This document shows positions 26,887 to 34,512 of a stretch of DNA of 64,000 nucleotides, in pieces. The notes under the pieces were generated by a model that was not told where the DNA came from, made no database searches, and saw only the letters and a list, made by a program, of their open reading frames with translations. The translations under genes and the position numbers were made by a program. This DNA comes from an uncultured Flavobacteriaceae bacterium (GTDB lineage: Bacteria; Bacteroidota; Bacteroidia; Flavobacteriales; Flavobacteriaceae). The stretch spans positions 124,001 through 188,000 of the forward strand of contig CANMFO010000002.1 of assembly GCA_947497245.1 (NCBI GenBank), given 5' to 3'. How positions within the stretch are numbered: position 1 is the stretch's first letter; each line of letters starts with the position of its first letter.

Positions 26887-28683
26887 TCAAGTTTTTTTCG
26901 CCTTGCCATCAGACAGGTATGCATAGGTGTTACCGGAATATTTGAATATTTTTGATGTCAAAAATGCAGCACTTGTCTTAGAGTAATCCACCAATTTGTC
27001 CACCGAAAGGATTTTTTCACTTGTTGTGATTGCCGAATCAACCATTCCGATCAACTCATCTTTTTTACTACTGAACAGGTTGGTGTTATTTATAGTGGCC
27101 GCTTGGACTATAGTACTAAATGTGCCATTGCCAAAATAGTACAGGATGGTCGAAACTGCGGCTACATAGGGATATCCATAACCGTACACAAGGTAATAGA
27201 TACCGAATTGTGCAAGCTTAAGCAATTCGGAAAAACTATCCGCCCAATACGTTGGATGATTTTGGGACACTGTACTCCCCCCCGATCTGCCAACACTTCC
27301 CACTGACTTCCACATAGGAGCAGCTTCCCTTAGAATGGCATCCTCAATGGGGGCCAACAATGACCTTGGTATCCTCGTTGGAAGCCAGGCCGTTGGCAAT
27401 TCTCCCTCCACATTTTTGTAGGCAACTTCGGGATCGTTGGCCAAGGGATTGGTGCTTATATATTCTAGAACATACTGTTTTGGGATTCTGGAATTTAGGA
27501 CTACGAAGCGTAGCTGATCGGTGTACATTTCTTCAATTGCCCTATATATGTCTGAATTTTTATCCAGCAAGTGTTTGGCCAGATATTTCAAAGAAACGGT
27601 GTATGTCCCTCCTGCGTAATTCACATAGGCCGTGACCACTGAGGGTATGGCTTTGGTAATCTCTCTAAATGTTGCTTCCGTTTCACCCCACCCGCCTTTA
27701 AATCCAAAAATGCTCCTGTTTTCGGCCCTGTTCTGCGGAGCGATGTTCTTGGCTGTATCTATTAGATCCCAATTTTTGTACCAGCCGTAACCCAATAGGT
27801 GCCCCCCGTCATATTCAATACCCGACTCCCTACCTCTAAGAACATCTTCCAAATAACCCAATTTGCCAATAGCGGTCTGCAACGGTAGAGTTTTTCGCTT
27901 TTCCGAACCCGTTACCTTATCTATGTATGCTTTTACGCTAACGGGCCTACTATCGGCCTTACCGCTCGATAAAAGCTCCAAGTGCTTTTTTTCTTCGAAA
28001 AAAATAAATTCATTTTTCACATCTGAAGTGCTAAAGCCTGTCTGATCGGCAATAAAATTTATAATAGTAGTTACGGGTGATGTGTTTGCCTCGGCATTGT
28101 GGGAAACAATTCGATTTAGTTGCGCCACCGATTTTGAAGAAATTGTCCTAGCAATTAACGGCCCATTCGAAATATTACGATTGTGAAGTAAGCTTCGGTT
28201 GCCCATCCGGGTCGCCTCGGCTTCCAATTTTGGGTTGTCATTGATTTTTACTCCCCTGAACTGCGTGGTGGGCCGAACGCTTCCTTGCTTTTGCTGCACC
28301 ACATGCCAAGCTTCATGTGGCAAATGTTTTTCCTGCCCTGGCCCTAAATGGATATCCGTTCCCTGCGCATAGGCATGCGCCTTCAATTGTCCGGGCTTAT
28401 CAGAGTTGTAATGGACCTTCACATCATCCATTGAATGGCCAGAGAGATTTTCAATGCCGGATTTTAAGATGTCGGGCAAACCCGTGCTGTGCCTTTTCCT
28501 TTGGGTGGGCTGCCGTTCGGCTGAACAATTACCGGCCATTGCCTGCAACTCTCTTTGCCCAATGGCCTCTGGGCGATTGTCCACAAATTGGAATGTAGAC
28601 CCACTGCCTCTTTGCCTTTGGATGGCTGCATTGGTTGCCCATTGGTTTTTGTTTTCTTTCTTCTTGTCGGCGTGGATGCCCAT
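26887..28683 (-). CDS. DUF4157 (eCIS core domain) protein with endonuclease-like domain
   Basis: The product has 598 aa with no signal peptide. The N-terminus is polar and Gln-rich (1-60). Residues ~65-145 match the DUF4157/eCIS-core domain: GHSMDDVKVHYNS, AYAQGTDIHLGPGQ, and LPHEAWHVVQQKQG with HExxH at 123-127. A middle region has EYDGGHLLGYG (290-300), NIAPQN (313-318) and GGWGETEATFREI. This recalls the D-GHL...N..PQ..N..W..xE pattern of DNA/RNA non-specific endonucleases. Near 490-530 a Tyr-rich hydrophobic stretch could touch a membrane. DUF4157 proteins are cargo or toxins often linked to extracellular contractile injection systems. No injection-system genes are in the window. The gene is AT-rich, suggesting acquisition. 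Confidence 0.8.
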   Translation of the reverse strand: MGIHADKKKENKNQWATNAAIQRQRGSGSTFQFVDNRPEAIGQRELQAMAGNCSAERQPTQRKRHSTGLPDILKSGIENLSGHSMDDVKVHYNSDKPGQLKAHAYAQGTDIHLGPGQEKHLPHEAWHVVQQKQGSVRPTTQFRGVKINDNPKLEAEATRMGNRSLLHNRNISNGPLIARTISSKSVAQLNRIVSHNAEANTSPVTTIINFIADQTGFSTSDVKNEFIFFEEKKHLELLSSGKADSRPVSVKAYIDKVTGSEKRKTLPLQTAIGKLGYLEDVLRGRESGIEYDGGHLLGYGWYKNWDLIDTAKNIAPQNRAENRSIFGFKGGWGETEATFREITKAIPSVVTAYVNYAGGTYTVSLKYLAKHLLDKNSDIYRAIEEMYTDQLRFVVLNSRIPKQYVLEYISTNPLANDPEVAYKNVEGELPTAWLPTRIPRSLLAPIEDAILREAAPMWKSVGSVGRSGGSTVSQNHPTYWADSFSELLKLAQFGIYYLVYGYGYPYVAAVSTILYYFGNGTFSTIVQAATINNTNLFSSKKDELIGMVDSAITTSEKILSVDKLVDYSKTSAAFLTSKIFKYSGNTYAYLSDGKAKKT

Positions 28684-28717
28684 ATTGGAATGTTTGAAAG
28701 AACTAAAATTTATTCAA

Positions 28718-28743
28718 TAAATATACTCACGGGGAAATTTCCC
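28718..28743 (-). promoter_or_regulatory. Candidate promoter with operator palindrome for the DUF4157 gene
   Basis: On the minus strand TATATTTA (28725-28718) matches 7 of 8 bases of TAnnTTTG, with a TTG 20 bases upstream. GGGAAATTTCCC (28732-28743), a perfect 12-bp palindrome, sits between the two elements. The predicted leader is ~30 nt. A repressor there would block the polymerase directly. The binding protein is unknown. Confidence 0.5.
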
Positions 28744-28834
28744 AACAAGCGTAGAACTACCCAATTCTCTCATAAAAATTATTTGGACATTGCCTATGCC
28801 GGTTTTGTACCCGAAAACAGTGGATTTTCACGCA

Positions 28835-29470
28835 CTAACTTTTCGGTCGATCGCCGGCCATGTTTTCCACTATCGTTCTAAAGGTCAAATTTACCCTTGG
28901 TGTGTGTATTAATTTTGTTGGTGGCAATCGGTGCAGCCAATTCGTTTGCGTGCTTCCTTTCATCACAAGTAAACTTCCGTGCTCCAGGACCAAGTTAATT
29001 TTTTCCTTGGTTTTTTTGTGTTTAAAGGCAAATCTTCGCTCTGCTCCAAAACTCAAAGATGCTATGGCGCCGTTCTTTTTTAGGTCCTTTTCGCCATCGC
29101 TGTGCCAAGCCATTCCCTCATCGCCATTGTGGTACAGGTTTAGCAGACAAGAATTGAACGTTTCCCCTGTTTTTTGTTCTACTTTCGATTTTAACTCCAA
29201 CAATTCCCTGGTCCAGGGCGATGCCGATTTTGTGGTTTTCGAATAGGTGTATCCAAAAGGTTTTTCGCCGTGCCAGGCCACTTTCCGTTTGGTAATGATC
29301 TTCTTGCCCAGGATGATGGCCTCGTCGTTTCGCCATTCAATGGTTTTTAACAATTGTTCCAGATAATGGGCCGCTTCCTCCCGGTTCAAGACCTTTCCGT
29401 AATAATTGACGGTCCCGTCCTTGGGAAGGAGATTGATCGTTGGGTCGGCACCTGGGTCAAACAACTTCAT
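28835..29470 (-). CDS. alkB: Alpha-ketoglutarate-dependent dioxygenase AlkB
   Basis: The product has 211 aa. The iron ligands are His123 and Asp125 in AWHSDGE and His180 in NWLHRLPPT; 2OG-binding arginines follow in TPRVNLTFR. LNLYHNGDEGMAWHSD is the diagnostic AlkB/ALKBH2-3-like core. The enzyme oxidatively removes methyl groups from 1-methyladenine and 3-methylcytosine in DNA. Its start overlaps the end of the Ada zinc-domain gene by 14 bp. It is the last gene of the alkylation operon starting at 31261. Confidence 0.93.
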   Translation of the reverse strand: MKLFDPGADPTINLLPKDGTVNYYGKVLNREEAAHYLEQLLKTIEWRNDEAIILGKKIITKRKVAWHGEKPFGYTYSKTTKSASPWTRELLELKSKVEQKTGETFNSCLLNLYHNGDEGMAWHSDGEKDLKKNGAIASLSFGAERRFAFKHKKTKEKINLVLEHGSLLVMKGSTQTNWLHRLPPTKLIHTPRVNLTFRTIVENMAGDRPKS

Positions 29471-29702
29471 TTTTCCATTTTTTATAGTCCATCCGCATAC
29501 AATGTCCGCAAGGTCGGAATTTGTTTTTTATCGCCTCGTTTTGCGAGAAGAAGAAAACCCTGTTTTCCCGCTTCATCCGCTTCCCCGATCTGCAATTGAG
29601 CTTGCCGTAGATCTTCAGGGTGGCATTGCCCCCAAAAAGGATCTGTCTTGTCTTTATTTTGGTCCTCAGATCGCTGTCCGAAATGTCGGTATGCCTCACC
29701 AT
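29457..29702 (-). CDS. Stand-alone Ada-like zinc-binding domain protein
   Basis: The product has 81 aa. KIYGKLNCRSGKRMKRENRV and KFRPCGHC match the N-terminal metal-binding domain of Ada (TGI.CRPSC...ENV.F...FRPCKRC). In E. coli Ada this domain holds zinc by four cysteines and Cys38 accepts methyl groups from phosphotriesters. Here Cys37, Cys65 and Cys68 remain, but the second cysteine is replaced (CRSGK) and three residues are missing; His67 might be a substitute ligand. It is not fused to AraC or MGMT, which are encoded as a fused pair two genes upstream. It starts 2 bp after the oxygenase stop and overlaps alkB. Confidence 0.8.
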   Translation of the reverse strand: MVRHTDISDSDLRTKIKTRQILFGGNATLKIYGKLNCRSGKRMKRENRVFFFSQNEAIKNKFRPCGHCMRMDYKKWKNEVV

Positions 29703-29704
29703 GA

Positions 29705-30418
29705 TCAGCGCATCGCATCGTGAAAAATAATGCCCAAGGCGTACCTTTTTCCGGTACGCAGCTCACTTACCCCGTGCTTCATGTTTGCCCTATAGTACCC
29801 TCTCTTTCCCTTTACGGGCCTAAAATGGGTCGTAAAGAGCAGCATGTCCCCTTTTTTGGGTTGCAGTACAATGGCTTTGGACTGTGCCCTGGGTGTTTGT
29901 TGCACAAGCACGAATTCACCGCCCTCAAAATCAAGCCCGGGCTCGTTCAGGAGCAATACGGCCTGAATCGGGAAATACACCTCGCCGTACAGGTCCTGGT
30001 GCAGGGTGTTGAAACCGCCCTTGCCATATTTTAAGATCAAGGGCGTTGGTTTCAGTTGATCGTTCTCGTGGCATTGTTCCTGTAGTGCCTTGAACGAACT
30101 TGGAAATTGCCTGTCGATTTTTAAAACGTTCATCCACAAATTGGTTATGGGCGCCAACTTTGGATACAGCTGCTCCCGCAAGCTCTGAATGGTTCTGGGC
30201 AGGGGGTAATCAAAATATTTGTACTCGCCCAAACCGAAGCGATAGCGTTCCATTACTACGGTTTTTCGGTATCCACTAGGGTCGTCGTACAAATCGATCA
30301 ACGCCTTGCATTGCTTTCCGGAAATCAATTTCGGAAGGATCACATATCCTCTTTCGTGCATGCCCGAGGCAATTTCATCCCAATCCAGGGCTTCTATTCT
30401 GGCGGTCAAACCTTCCAT
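29705..30418 (-). CDS. 2OG-Fe(II) oxygenase
   Basis: The product has 237 aa. TLHQDLYGEVYFP supplies His140 and Asp142, and MKHGVSELRTGKRYALG supplies His215 and a 2OG-binding Arg, with GDMLLF between them. It resembles the COG3826-type 2OG oxygenases found with Ada-type operons. Its start abuts the stop of AraC-MGMT with no spacer, so expression must be linked. It may oxidise an alkylated base or protein, but no substrate is established from sequence. Confidence 0.85.
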   Translation of the reverse strand: MEGLTARIEALDWDEIASGMHERGYVILPKLISGKQCKALIDLYDDPSGYRKTVVMERYRFGLGEYKYFDYPLPRTIQSLREQLYPKLAPITNLWMNVLKIDRQFPSSFKALQEQCHENDQLKPTPLILKYGKGGFNTLHQDLYGEVYFPIQAVLLLNEPGLDFEGGEFVLVQQTPRAQSKAIVLQPKKGDMLLFTTHFRPVKGKRGYYRANMKHGVSELRTGKRYALGIIFHDAMR

Positions 30419-31261
30419 TTATCCATTGATTTTTGCCGCTTCCCATCCGATGATCGCAGATTTTCGCGTGTTCCCCCACATATAGCCACCGATATTTCCG
30501 GTGGAACGGATAACCCTGTGGCAGGGGATCAAAAAGGCGACGGGATTGTTTCCGATAGCGGTTCCTATCGCTCTCGAAGCTTTGGGCTTGTCCATTTCTT
30601 TCGCAATTGAGCCATAAGTCGATAATTCGCCCATCGGTATTTTTAAAAGGGTCTCCCATACCTTGAGTTGAAATGGCGTTCCGCTCAAATGCAATTTTAT
30701 TTGGTGGCGTTTCCCCCAATCGTTTTGGAATATGAACAGCGCATTTTGTTGCGTGGTGTCCACCACTTGACTGTAGCCGGCATTCGGAAATTTGTCCTTT
30801 AATTTTTTGAGCGCCTCGTCCCGGTCATCGAAAAAGGCGATATGGCAAATTCCTTTTTGTGTGGATGCCACAATGATATTTCCAAACGGACTTTCGGCAA
30901 AACTGTAGCGTATGGAGAGGTTTTCTCCACCATTTTTAAATTCGCCCGGTGTCATTCCCTCGATATTGACGAACAAATCGTGCAAACGACTGGTGCCCGA
31001 TAGTCCTGTTTGGTGGGCGGTATCGAATAGGGTCGCTTTTTTGTCCCTTAGCAACTGTTTGGCATATTCTATACTGATATATTGCATGAACTTTTTTGGG
31101 CTTACGCCTGCCCATTCGGTAAAAAGGCGTTGGAAGTGATACGGACTTAAATGTACATTTTTGGCCATGTCGTTCAAAGAGGGCTGTTCTTTAAAATTTG
31201 CTTTGATATAATCTATTGCTTTTGCGATCCGATTGTAGTCAATGTGTTCTTGCTCAGTCAT
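30419..31261 (-). CDS. AraC-type regulator fused to O6-methylguanine-DNA methyltransferase
   Basis: The product has 280 aa. Residues ~5-110 form an AraC DNA-binding domain (two HTH; LNDMAKNVHLSPYHFQRLF and DTAHQTGLSGTSRLHDLF). Residues ~120-275 are the MGMT domain with FQLKVWETLLKIPMG and IPCHRVI, acceptor Cys247. It lacks the N-terminal Ada zinc domain, which is encoded separately downstream (29457-29702). The protein should repair O6-methylguanine and may activate its own operon. First gene of four tightly packed repair genes. Confidence 0.92.
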   Translation of the reverse strand: MTEQEHIDYNRIAKAIDYIKANFKEQPSLNDMAKNVHLSPYHFQRLFTEWAGVSPKKFMQYISIEYAKQLLRDKKATLFDTAHQTGLSGTSRLHDLFVNIEGMTPGEFKNGGENLSIRYSFAESPFGNIIVASTQKGICHIAFFDDRDEALKKLKDKFPNAGYSQVVDTTQQNALFIFQNDWGKRHQIKLHLSGTPFQLKVWETLLKIPMGELSTYGSIAKEMDKPKASRAIGTAIGNNPVAFLIPCHRVIRSTGNIGGYMWGNTRKSAIIGWEAAKING

Positions 31262-31281
31262 TTTCTTTACATTTTATGGTA

Positions 31282-31289
31282 CAAAAGTA
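31282..31289 (-). promoter_or_regulatory. TACTTTTG -7 element of the alkylation operon
   Basis: On the minus strand TACTTTTG is an exact match to the Bacteroidota TAnnTTTG box, ending about 20 bases before the AraC-MGMT ATG. The leader would be very short. The -33 element is weak (TTTTAT ~20 bp upstream), consistent with a promoter needing an activator such as Ada. Confidence 0.55.
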
Positions 31290-31454
31290 GGGGGCTTTTG
31301 AAGGTCATAAAACCTGATTCTTGCTAAACTTTTTTTTGTTCGGGATGTTTTTCAGGCCGCGGCCGGGCATCCTGCACATCTCGGAAACGCAGCACTGAAA
31401 AGAGCTTACATATTTGGTCTGGTACCGAATTGTTGCCCAAGGTTCTTAATGGGA

Positions 31455-31473
31455 ACCCTCAAATGGTGAGGGT
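31455..31473. other. ACCCTC/GAGGGT hairpin downstream of the VOC gene
   Basis: The arms 31455-31460 and 31468-31473 pair across a 7-base loop, ~10 bp beyond the VOC stop. The T5 run lies on the plus-strand side, whereas the gene is on the minus strand, so it is a weak candidate terminator for that gene. Confidence 0.35.
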
Positions 31474-31483
31474 CGATTTTTGT

Positions 31484-31906
31484 TCATTCCATTCTTTTTG
31501 CAATGGGGTGTTCGGGGTGCAGTTCCAATAAGTCCCACAGATTGCCGTACAGGTCCTTGAATACGGCAACGGTCCCGTAATCTGTGCTTTTGGGTTCCCT
31601 AACAAATTCGATTCCACTTGCGGTCATTTTGTTATAGTCCCTCCAAAAATCATCCGAGTTCAAAAACAGAAATACCCTTCCGCCAGTCTGGTTCCCTATA
31701 TATTCTTCCTGTTCCGGTTTTGAAGCCCTTGCGAGCAAAATGGTCGTCCCAGAGGAATTGGGGGGCGCTATTACAACCCATCTTTTGTCTTGTTCCGGTT
31801 GATAGGTGTCTTCGATCAAATCGAAGTTCAATTTTTTTGTGTAGAAGGCGATGGCCTCATCATAGTCTTTTACGACCAGGGCAATGTGGACTATGGACTG
31901 TTTCAT
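31484..31906 (-). CDS. VOC-family (glyoxalase-like) protein
   Basis: The start at 31906 (MKQSIVHIALVVKDYDEAI) gives 140 aa; the ATG overlaps the stop of the upstream peptidase as ATGA, supporting it. A betaalphabetabetabeta pattern with FYTKKLNFDLIED and C-terminal FKDLYGNLWDLLEL is typical of the vicinal oxygen chelate superfamily (glyoxalase, fosfomycin resistance, dioxygenases). His6 region and a late Glu are likely metal ligands. Substrate unknown. Confidence 0.88.
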   Translation of the reverse strand: MKQSIVHIALVVKDYDEAIAFYTKKLNFDLIEDTYQPEQDKRWVVIAPPNSSGTTILLARASKPEQEEYIGNQTGGRVFLFLNSDDFWRDYNKMTASGIEFVREPKSTDYGTVAVFKDLYGNLWDLLELHPEHPIAKRME

Positions 31907-32670
31907 TTCAAGTTGTAGTTTTTCTGTACAAACCGATACCAATTGTTTGAAAATTGTTCCTCCGTTACCCCAAGTACATTTTGTAGATCTCCGTAAGATC
32001 CAATAAGCTCAATTAGTTTGTCCTTCCCATGCTTCTTTAAGATATATTCAATCATGGTATACCCGCAGGTGTATATCTTTTGTCCATCGGAACGCCTGTT
32101 CAATTCCGAAATTTGGGGATATTTTCCATTGCTGAAATACGCGAGTGTGTTAGGATCATAAAATTGCGCCGCTTCGTAAACACTGACCCCTTCCCAGAGC
32201 CATATTGGAAAAGTTGAAAACTTCTCGTCGAACCTTTCTGCATTTAGGGGCTGCGGTTCTCCGTCAATGAGTAGTTTGAGAACTACGGCATGGACAAATT
32301 CATGAATGGCGGTTTTGGAGATTTCAGTATCCAACCAAGTATCTTCTACGAAATGGAGCTTTGAAATTCCCTCCACACTCCCCGAAGCACCCCAATGGCC
32401 ACTTGCTTTTATATATCTCCATCTTTGGGCATAGATGTTCACTTCAATATTCTCGGCGGGCGTGGTATTTAGATCACTACTGATTTTTGAATACCTGCCT
32501 TCCAATGCTTTTGAAAGTCCAATTATGCTCAAGGAGTCAATGCTGCTGCTAAAAAGGAAAGTAAAGTGTGGTGTTTTGATCTCTTTCCTATTTTCGGGAA
32601 TGTTCACAACTATGGACAGCAACAGTATTATGACCAGGAATACAATAAACACATACTTCAATTTTTTCAT
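31903..32670 (-). CDS. Membrane-anchored gluzincin-like metallopeptidase
   Basis: The start at 32670 (MKKLKYVFIVFLVIILLL) gives 255 aa with an N-terminal signal anchor. The zinc motif is IHEFVHAVV (HExxH). WLWEGVSVYEA ~45 residues later supplies the third-ligand Glu expected in the MA clan. TCGYTMIEYILKKHG and ITEEQ-like segments recall DUF/M1-related peptidases of Bacteroidota. It probably acts in the periplasm. Translationally coupled to the VOC gene by ATGA overlap. Confidence 0.75.
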   Translation of the reverse strand: MKKLKYVFIVFLVIILLLSIVVNIPENRKEIKTPHFTFLFSSSIDSLSIIGLSKALEGRYSKISSDLNTTPAENIEVNIYAQRWRYIKASGHWGASGSVEGISKLHFVEDTWLDTEISKTAIHEFVHAVVLKLLIDGEPQPLNAERFDEKFSTFPIWLWEGVSVYEAAQFYDPNTLAYFSNGKYPQISELNRRSDGQKIYTCGYTMIEYILKKHGKDKLIELIGSYGDLQNVLGVTEEQFSNNWYRFVQKNYNLK

Positions 32671-32775
32671 GGGTTGCTTGGTTAAGCGCTGTTTTATATT
32701 TAGGGCCAACAGTCTCGGGAACGATCCCTGTCTTTCCTGCTTTGGTGGGTTACGGCCTTTGTTGGCTACCCTGGT

Positions 32776-33615
32776 TCAATAGCTCAATTCCTTTTTGTAC
32801 CGTAGGTGGTATACTTTTTTTGATTTGGCAAGTTCACCGATTTTGTTTAGAACGGCCATCAATTCTTCCATTCGATTATGTCTGGACATCCAATCCAAAA
32901 GATTGTTCTTTCCTTCATAATCCGTTCTGTCGTCGTAAAACCATACCCAGGTCGCTACTCCATAGGCGCCCACTGAGCCCCTGTTTCCTTCAAGGGGATA
33001 TGGATAGTCCGTTTCTTTGAGGAGTTTTGCAAATTTCCTCATTTCGGCATCAAATTCGTCGATTTTGTCGGTTTGTATCCGATACTCTATCATGGTTGCC
33101 AATGGAAACTCGGAAACGGAAATTTCCTCCACGGTACTCCAGGGCAGCAACATTTGTTTGATATAGTTCCTGTCCAGTGATATATCAAGTTGTTTTATGG
33201 ATTCAATGGCCCGATCGAACTCGGCCCCGGCCTTGTGCTCATGGAACTTTTTCCTATAGTGGTCCAAGGTCAGAATGTCCTCGATCCCATCGCTGAAATT
33301 AACCAGCAAGTATTCTCCAGAATCGGATTTGTACAGCAGCCAGTCGTATTCTTCACCGATCTGAATTTTTCGGGATAGTCCGGAGAGGCCGCTCATATTC
33401 TTCTCAAATTCCGGAACATCATCGGACGCAACGGTCAGTAGGGTCAATTGCGTATGAATTTCGATATCGCCTTTTTCAATGGACCTTTGCCCGAAGGTCG
33501 TAAGGGGAACAAACAAGATGGCCATAAGGACCCCCATTTCCAAATGGCGCACGGCCTTTTGGATAAGCCCCTTGTTCCTATGCCCTTTATTTCCCATGGT
33601 GAACCGAAGATACAC
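32776..33615 (-). CDS. Exported protein of unknown function
   Basis: I do not recognise this 279-aa product. A signal peptide is visible around MGVLMAILFVPLTTFGQ, so MGNKGHRNKG at 33597 or even Met27 could be the start. The mature part is alpha/beta, with two similar halves (a TLLTV..DDVPEFEKNM segment and an IEYRIQTDKIDEFDAEMRKFAKLL segment). This hints at a duplicated ferredoxin-like dimeric barrel, but that is conjecture. No cysteines or catalytic motif stand out. Confidence 0.65.
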   Translation of the reverse strand: MYLRFTMGNKGHRNKGLIQKAVRHLEMGVLMAILFVPLTTFGQRSIEKGDIEIHTQLTLLTVASDDVPEFEKNMSGLSGLSRKIQIGEEYDWLLYKSDSGEYLLVNFSDGIEDILTLDHYRKKFHEHKAGAEFDRAIESIKQLDISLDRNYIKQMLLPWSTVEEISVSEFPLATMIEYRIQTDKIDEFDAEMRKFAKLLKETDYPYPLEGNRGSVGAYGVATWVWFYDDRTDYEGKNNLLDWMSRHNRMEELMAVLNKIGELAKSKKVYHLRYKKELSY

Positions 33616-33644
33616 ATAAGATTCAAAAAGACCATCGCTCGTTT

Positions 33645-34073
33645 TTACCCGCTCAACCCGTTTTCAATTTTTGGGTTTATTCTTGTCAGTTCCCTGGCGA
33701 ATCCCATTTTGTCCTTTGGGGAAATTATGATCAAGTCGAACTTTCCATAGGTCAGTTCGATCCTGTCCAAGGAGGGCGCCGGCGAAGAAATCAAATTTCC
33801 GGTCTTCGCAATCGACCTGATTTTGTTTATATCGAACCGTTTGTTGTAAAGAAAGCCGCACTTCACCTTTAAGGTCCCGCTGTCCGTGATCGTGTACACC
33901 GTCGAAAAATTGAGGTATAGGAACAGGCCATAGACCAGTAAAAAGCCCCCACCCACGGATACGATGGCTTCCAAAGGGTTGTTTTGGTATATCATGAACC
34001 CCATGATCGGCCCGGAAAGCAGGCTCAGGAACACTATTATTTCATATCCAAATTTTGATTTGTAAGTGGTCAT
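33645..34073 (-). CDS. Bacterial PH-domain (bPH_4-like) membrane protein
   Basis: The start at 34073 (MTTYKSKFGYE) gives 142 aa; the longer frame has no merit. Two TM helices (~10-50) precede a PH-like domain with YTITDSGTLKVKCGF, INKIRSIAKTGNLISSPAPSLDRIELTYG and LIIISPKDK, the signature of the bPH_4 family. The role is unknown; probably envelope-associated. Confidence 0.83.
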   Translation of the reverse strand: MTTYKSKFGYEIIVFLSLLSGPIMGFMIYQNNPLEAIVSVGGGFLLVYGLFLYLNFSTVYTITDSGTLKVKCGFLYNKRFDINKIRSIAKTGNLISSPAPSLDRIELTYGKFDLIIISPKDKMGFARELTRINPKIENGLSG

Positions 34074-34353
34074 TTTCAAATTTGTCCCAAAGTATTGGTT
34101 CAAGCACCGCAACCTTGGCCGCATATAAGATCGCGTCCCGCCGGGTGCCTTTTTACTGTTCCATCGGTCGTTGCGTCGTGCAAGCTACCGTTCTCCTTAT
34201 GGCATAAATGTTTTAAGATCGGTCCTGACCAAAGGTGTGCTTTCATCTGGAAAAGCATGGCGTACTTGGGCCGTTGCTTCGCTTGACTTCCTTGTTACAA
34301 GGCCCCCGCTTGCCTCTAAAACGACCAAGATGAATACCTACAGTGTTCCTATG

Positions 34354-34369
34354 GTGCGGACCATACCAA
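34354..34369 (+). repeat. Dispersed 16-mer GTGCGGACCATACCAA, copy 2
   Basis: Identical to 24442-24457. Flanks are partly similar: GTG a few bases before, and a CTTTTTT run shortly after. Confidence 0.5.
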
Positions 34370-34465
34370 ATTAGCACTTTTTTATCAAAGACGTTGCATG
34401 CCGGGCCCCGCTTTGGGCAAGAGTTGTTTTTGTTCCATATTCTTTGTTATAAAATTATCTAAATA

Positions 34466-34508
34466 TAATATTAATATTAAAAATAGTTAATATGGTTTTG
34501 TATATTTG
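34466..34508 (+). promoter_or_regulatory. ArsR promoter: 14-bp palindrome and TATATTTG box
   Basis: TAATATTAATATTA (34466-34479) is a perfect 14-bp palindrome and a plausible autoregulatory ArsR operator. TATATTTG (34501-34508) matches TAnnTTTG exactly. Only four bases separate it from the ATG at 34513, so the transcript would be leaderless or nearly so. Confidence 0.55.
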
Positions 34509-34512
34509 TCCT

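Larger units (their letters stand above)
34074..34512. other. ~440-bp spacer holding the ArsR promoter region
   Basis: Two frames inside it look non-coding and are not called. It holds the second copy of the 16-mer repeat (34354-34369), an AT-rich block from 34440, and the palindrome and promoter-like box listed below. Confidence 0.45.

Noticed and set aside
26887-28683. Ordinary secreted metalloprotease, based on HExxH
   Set aside because: The HEAWH lies within a complete DUF4157 pattern and there is no signal peptide or third zinc ligand of known proteases.
29482-29766. 94-codon minus-strand ORF in the alkylation operon
   Set aside because: It competes with the frame that encodes the Ada-like cysteines and the oxygenase end, which is clearly the coding one.
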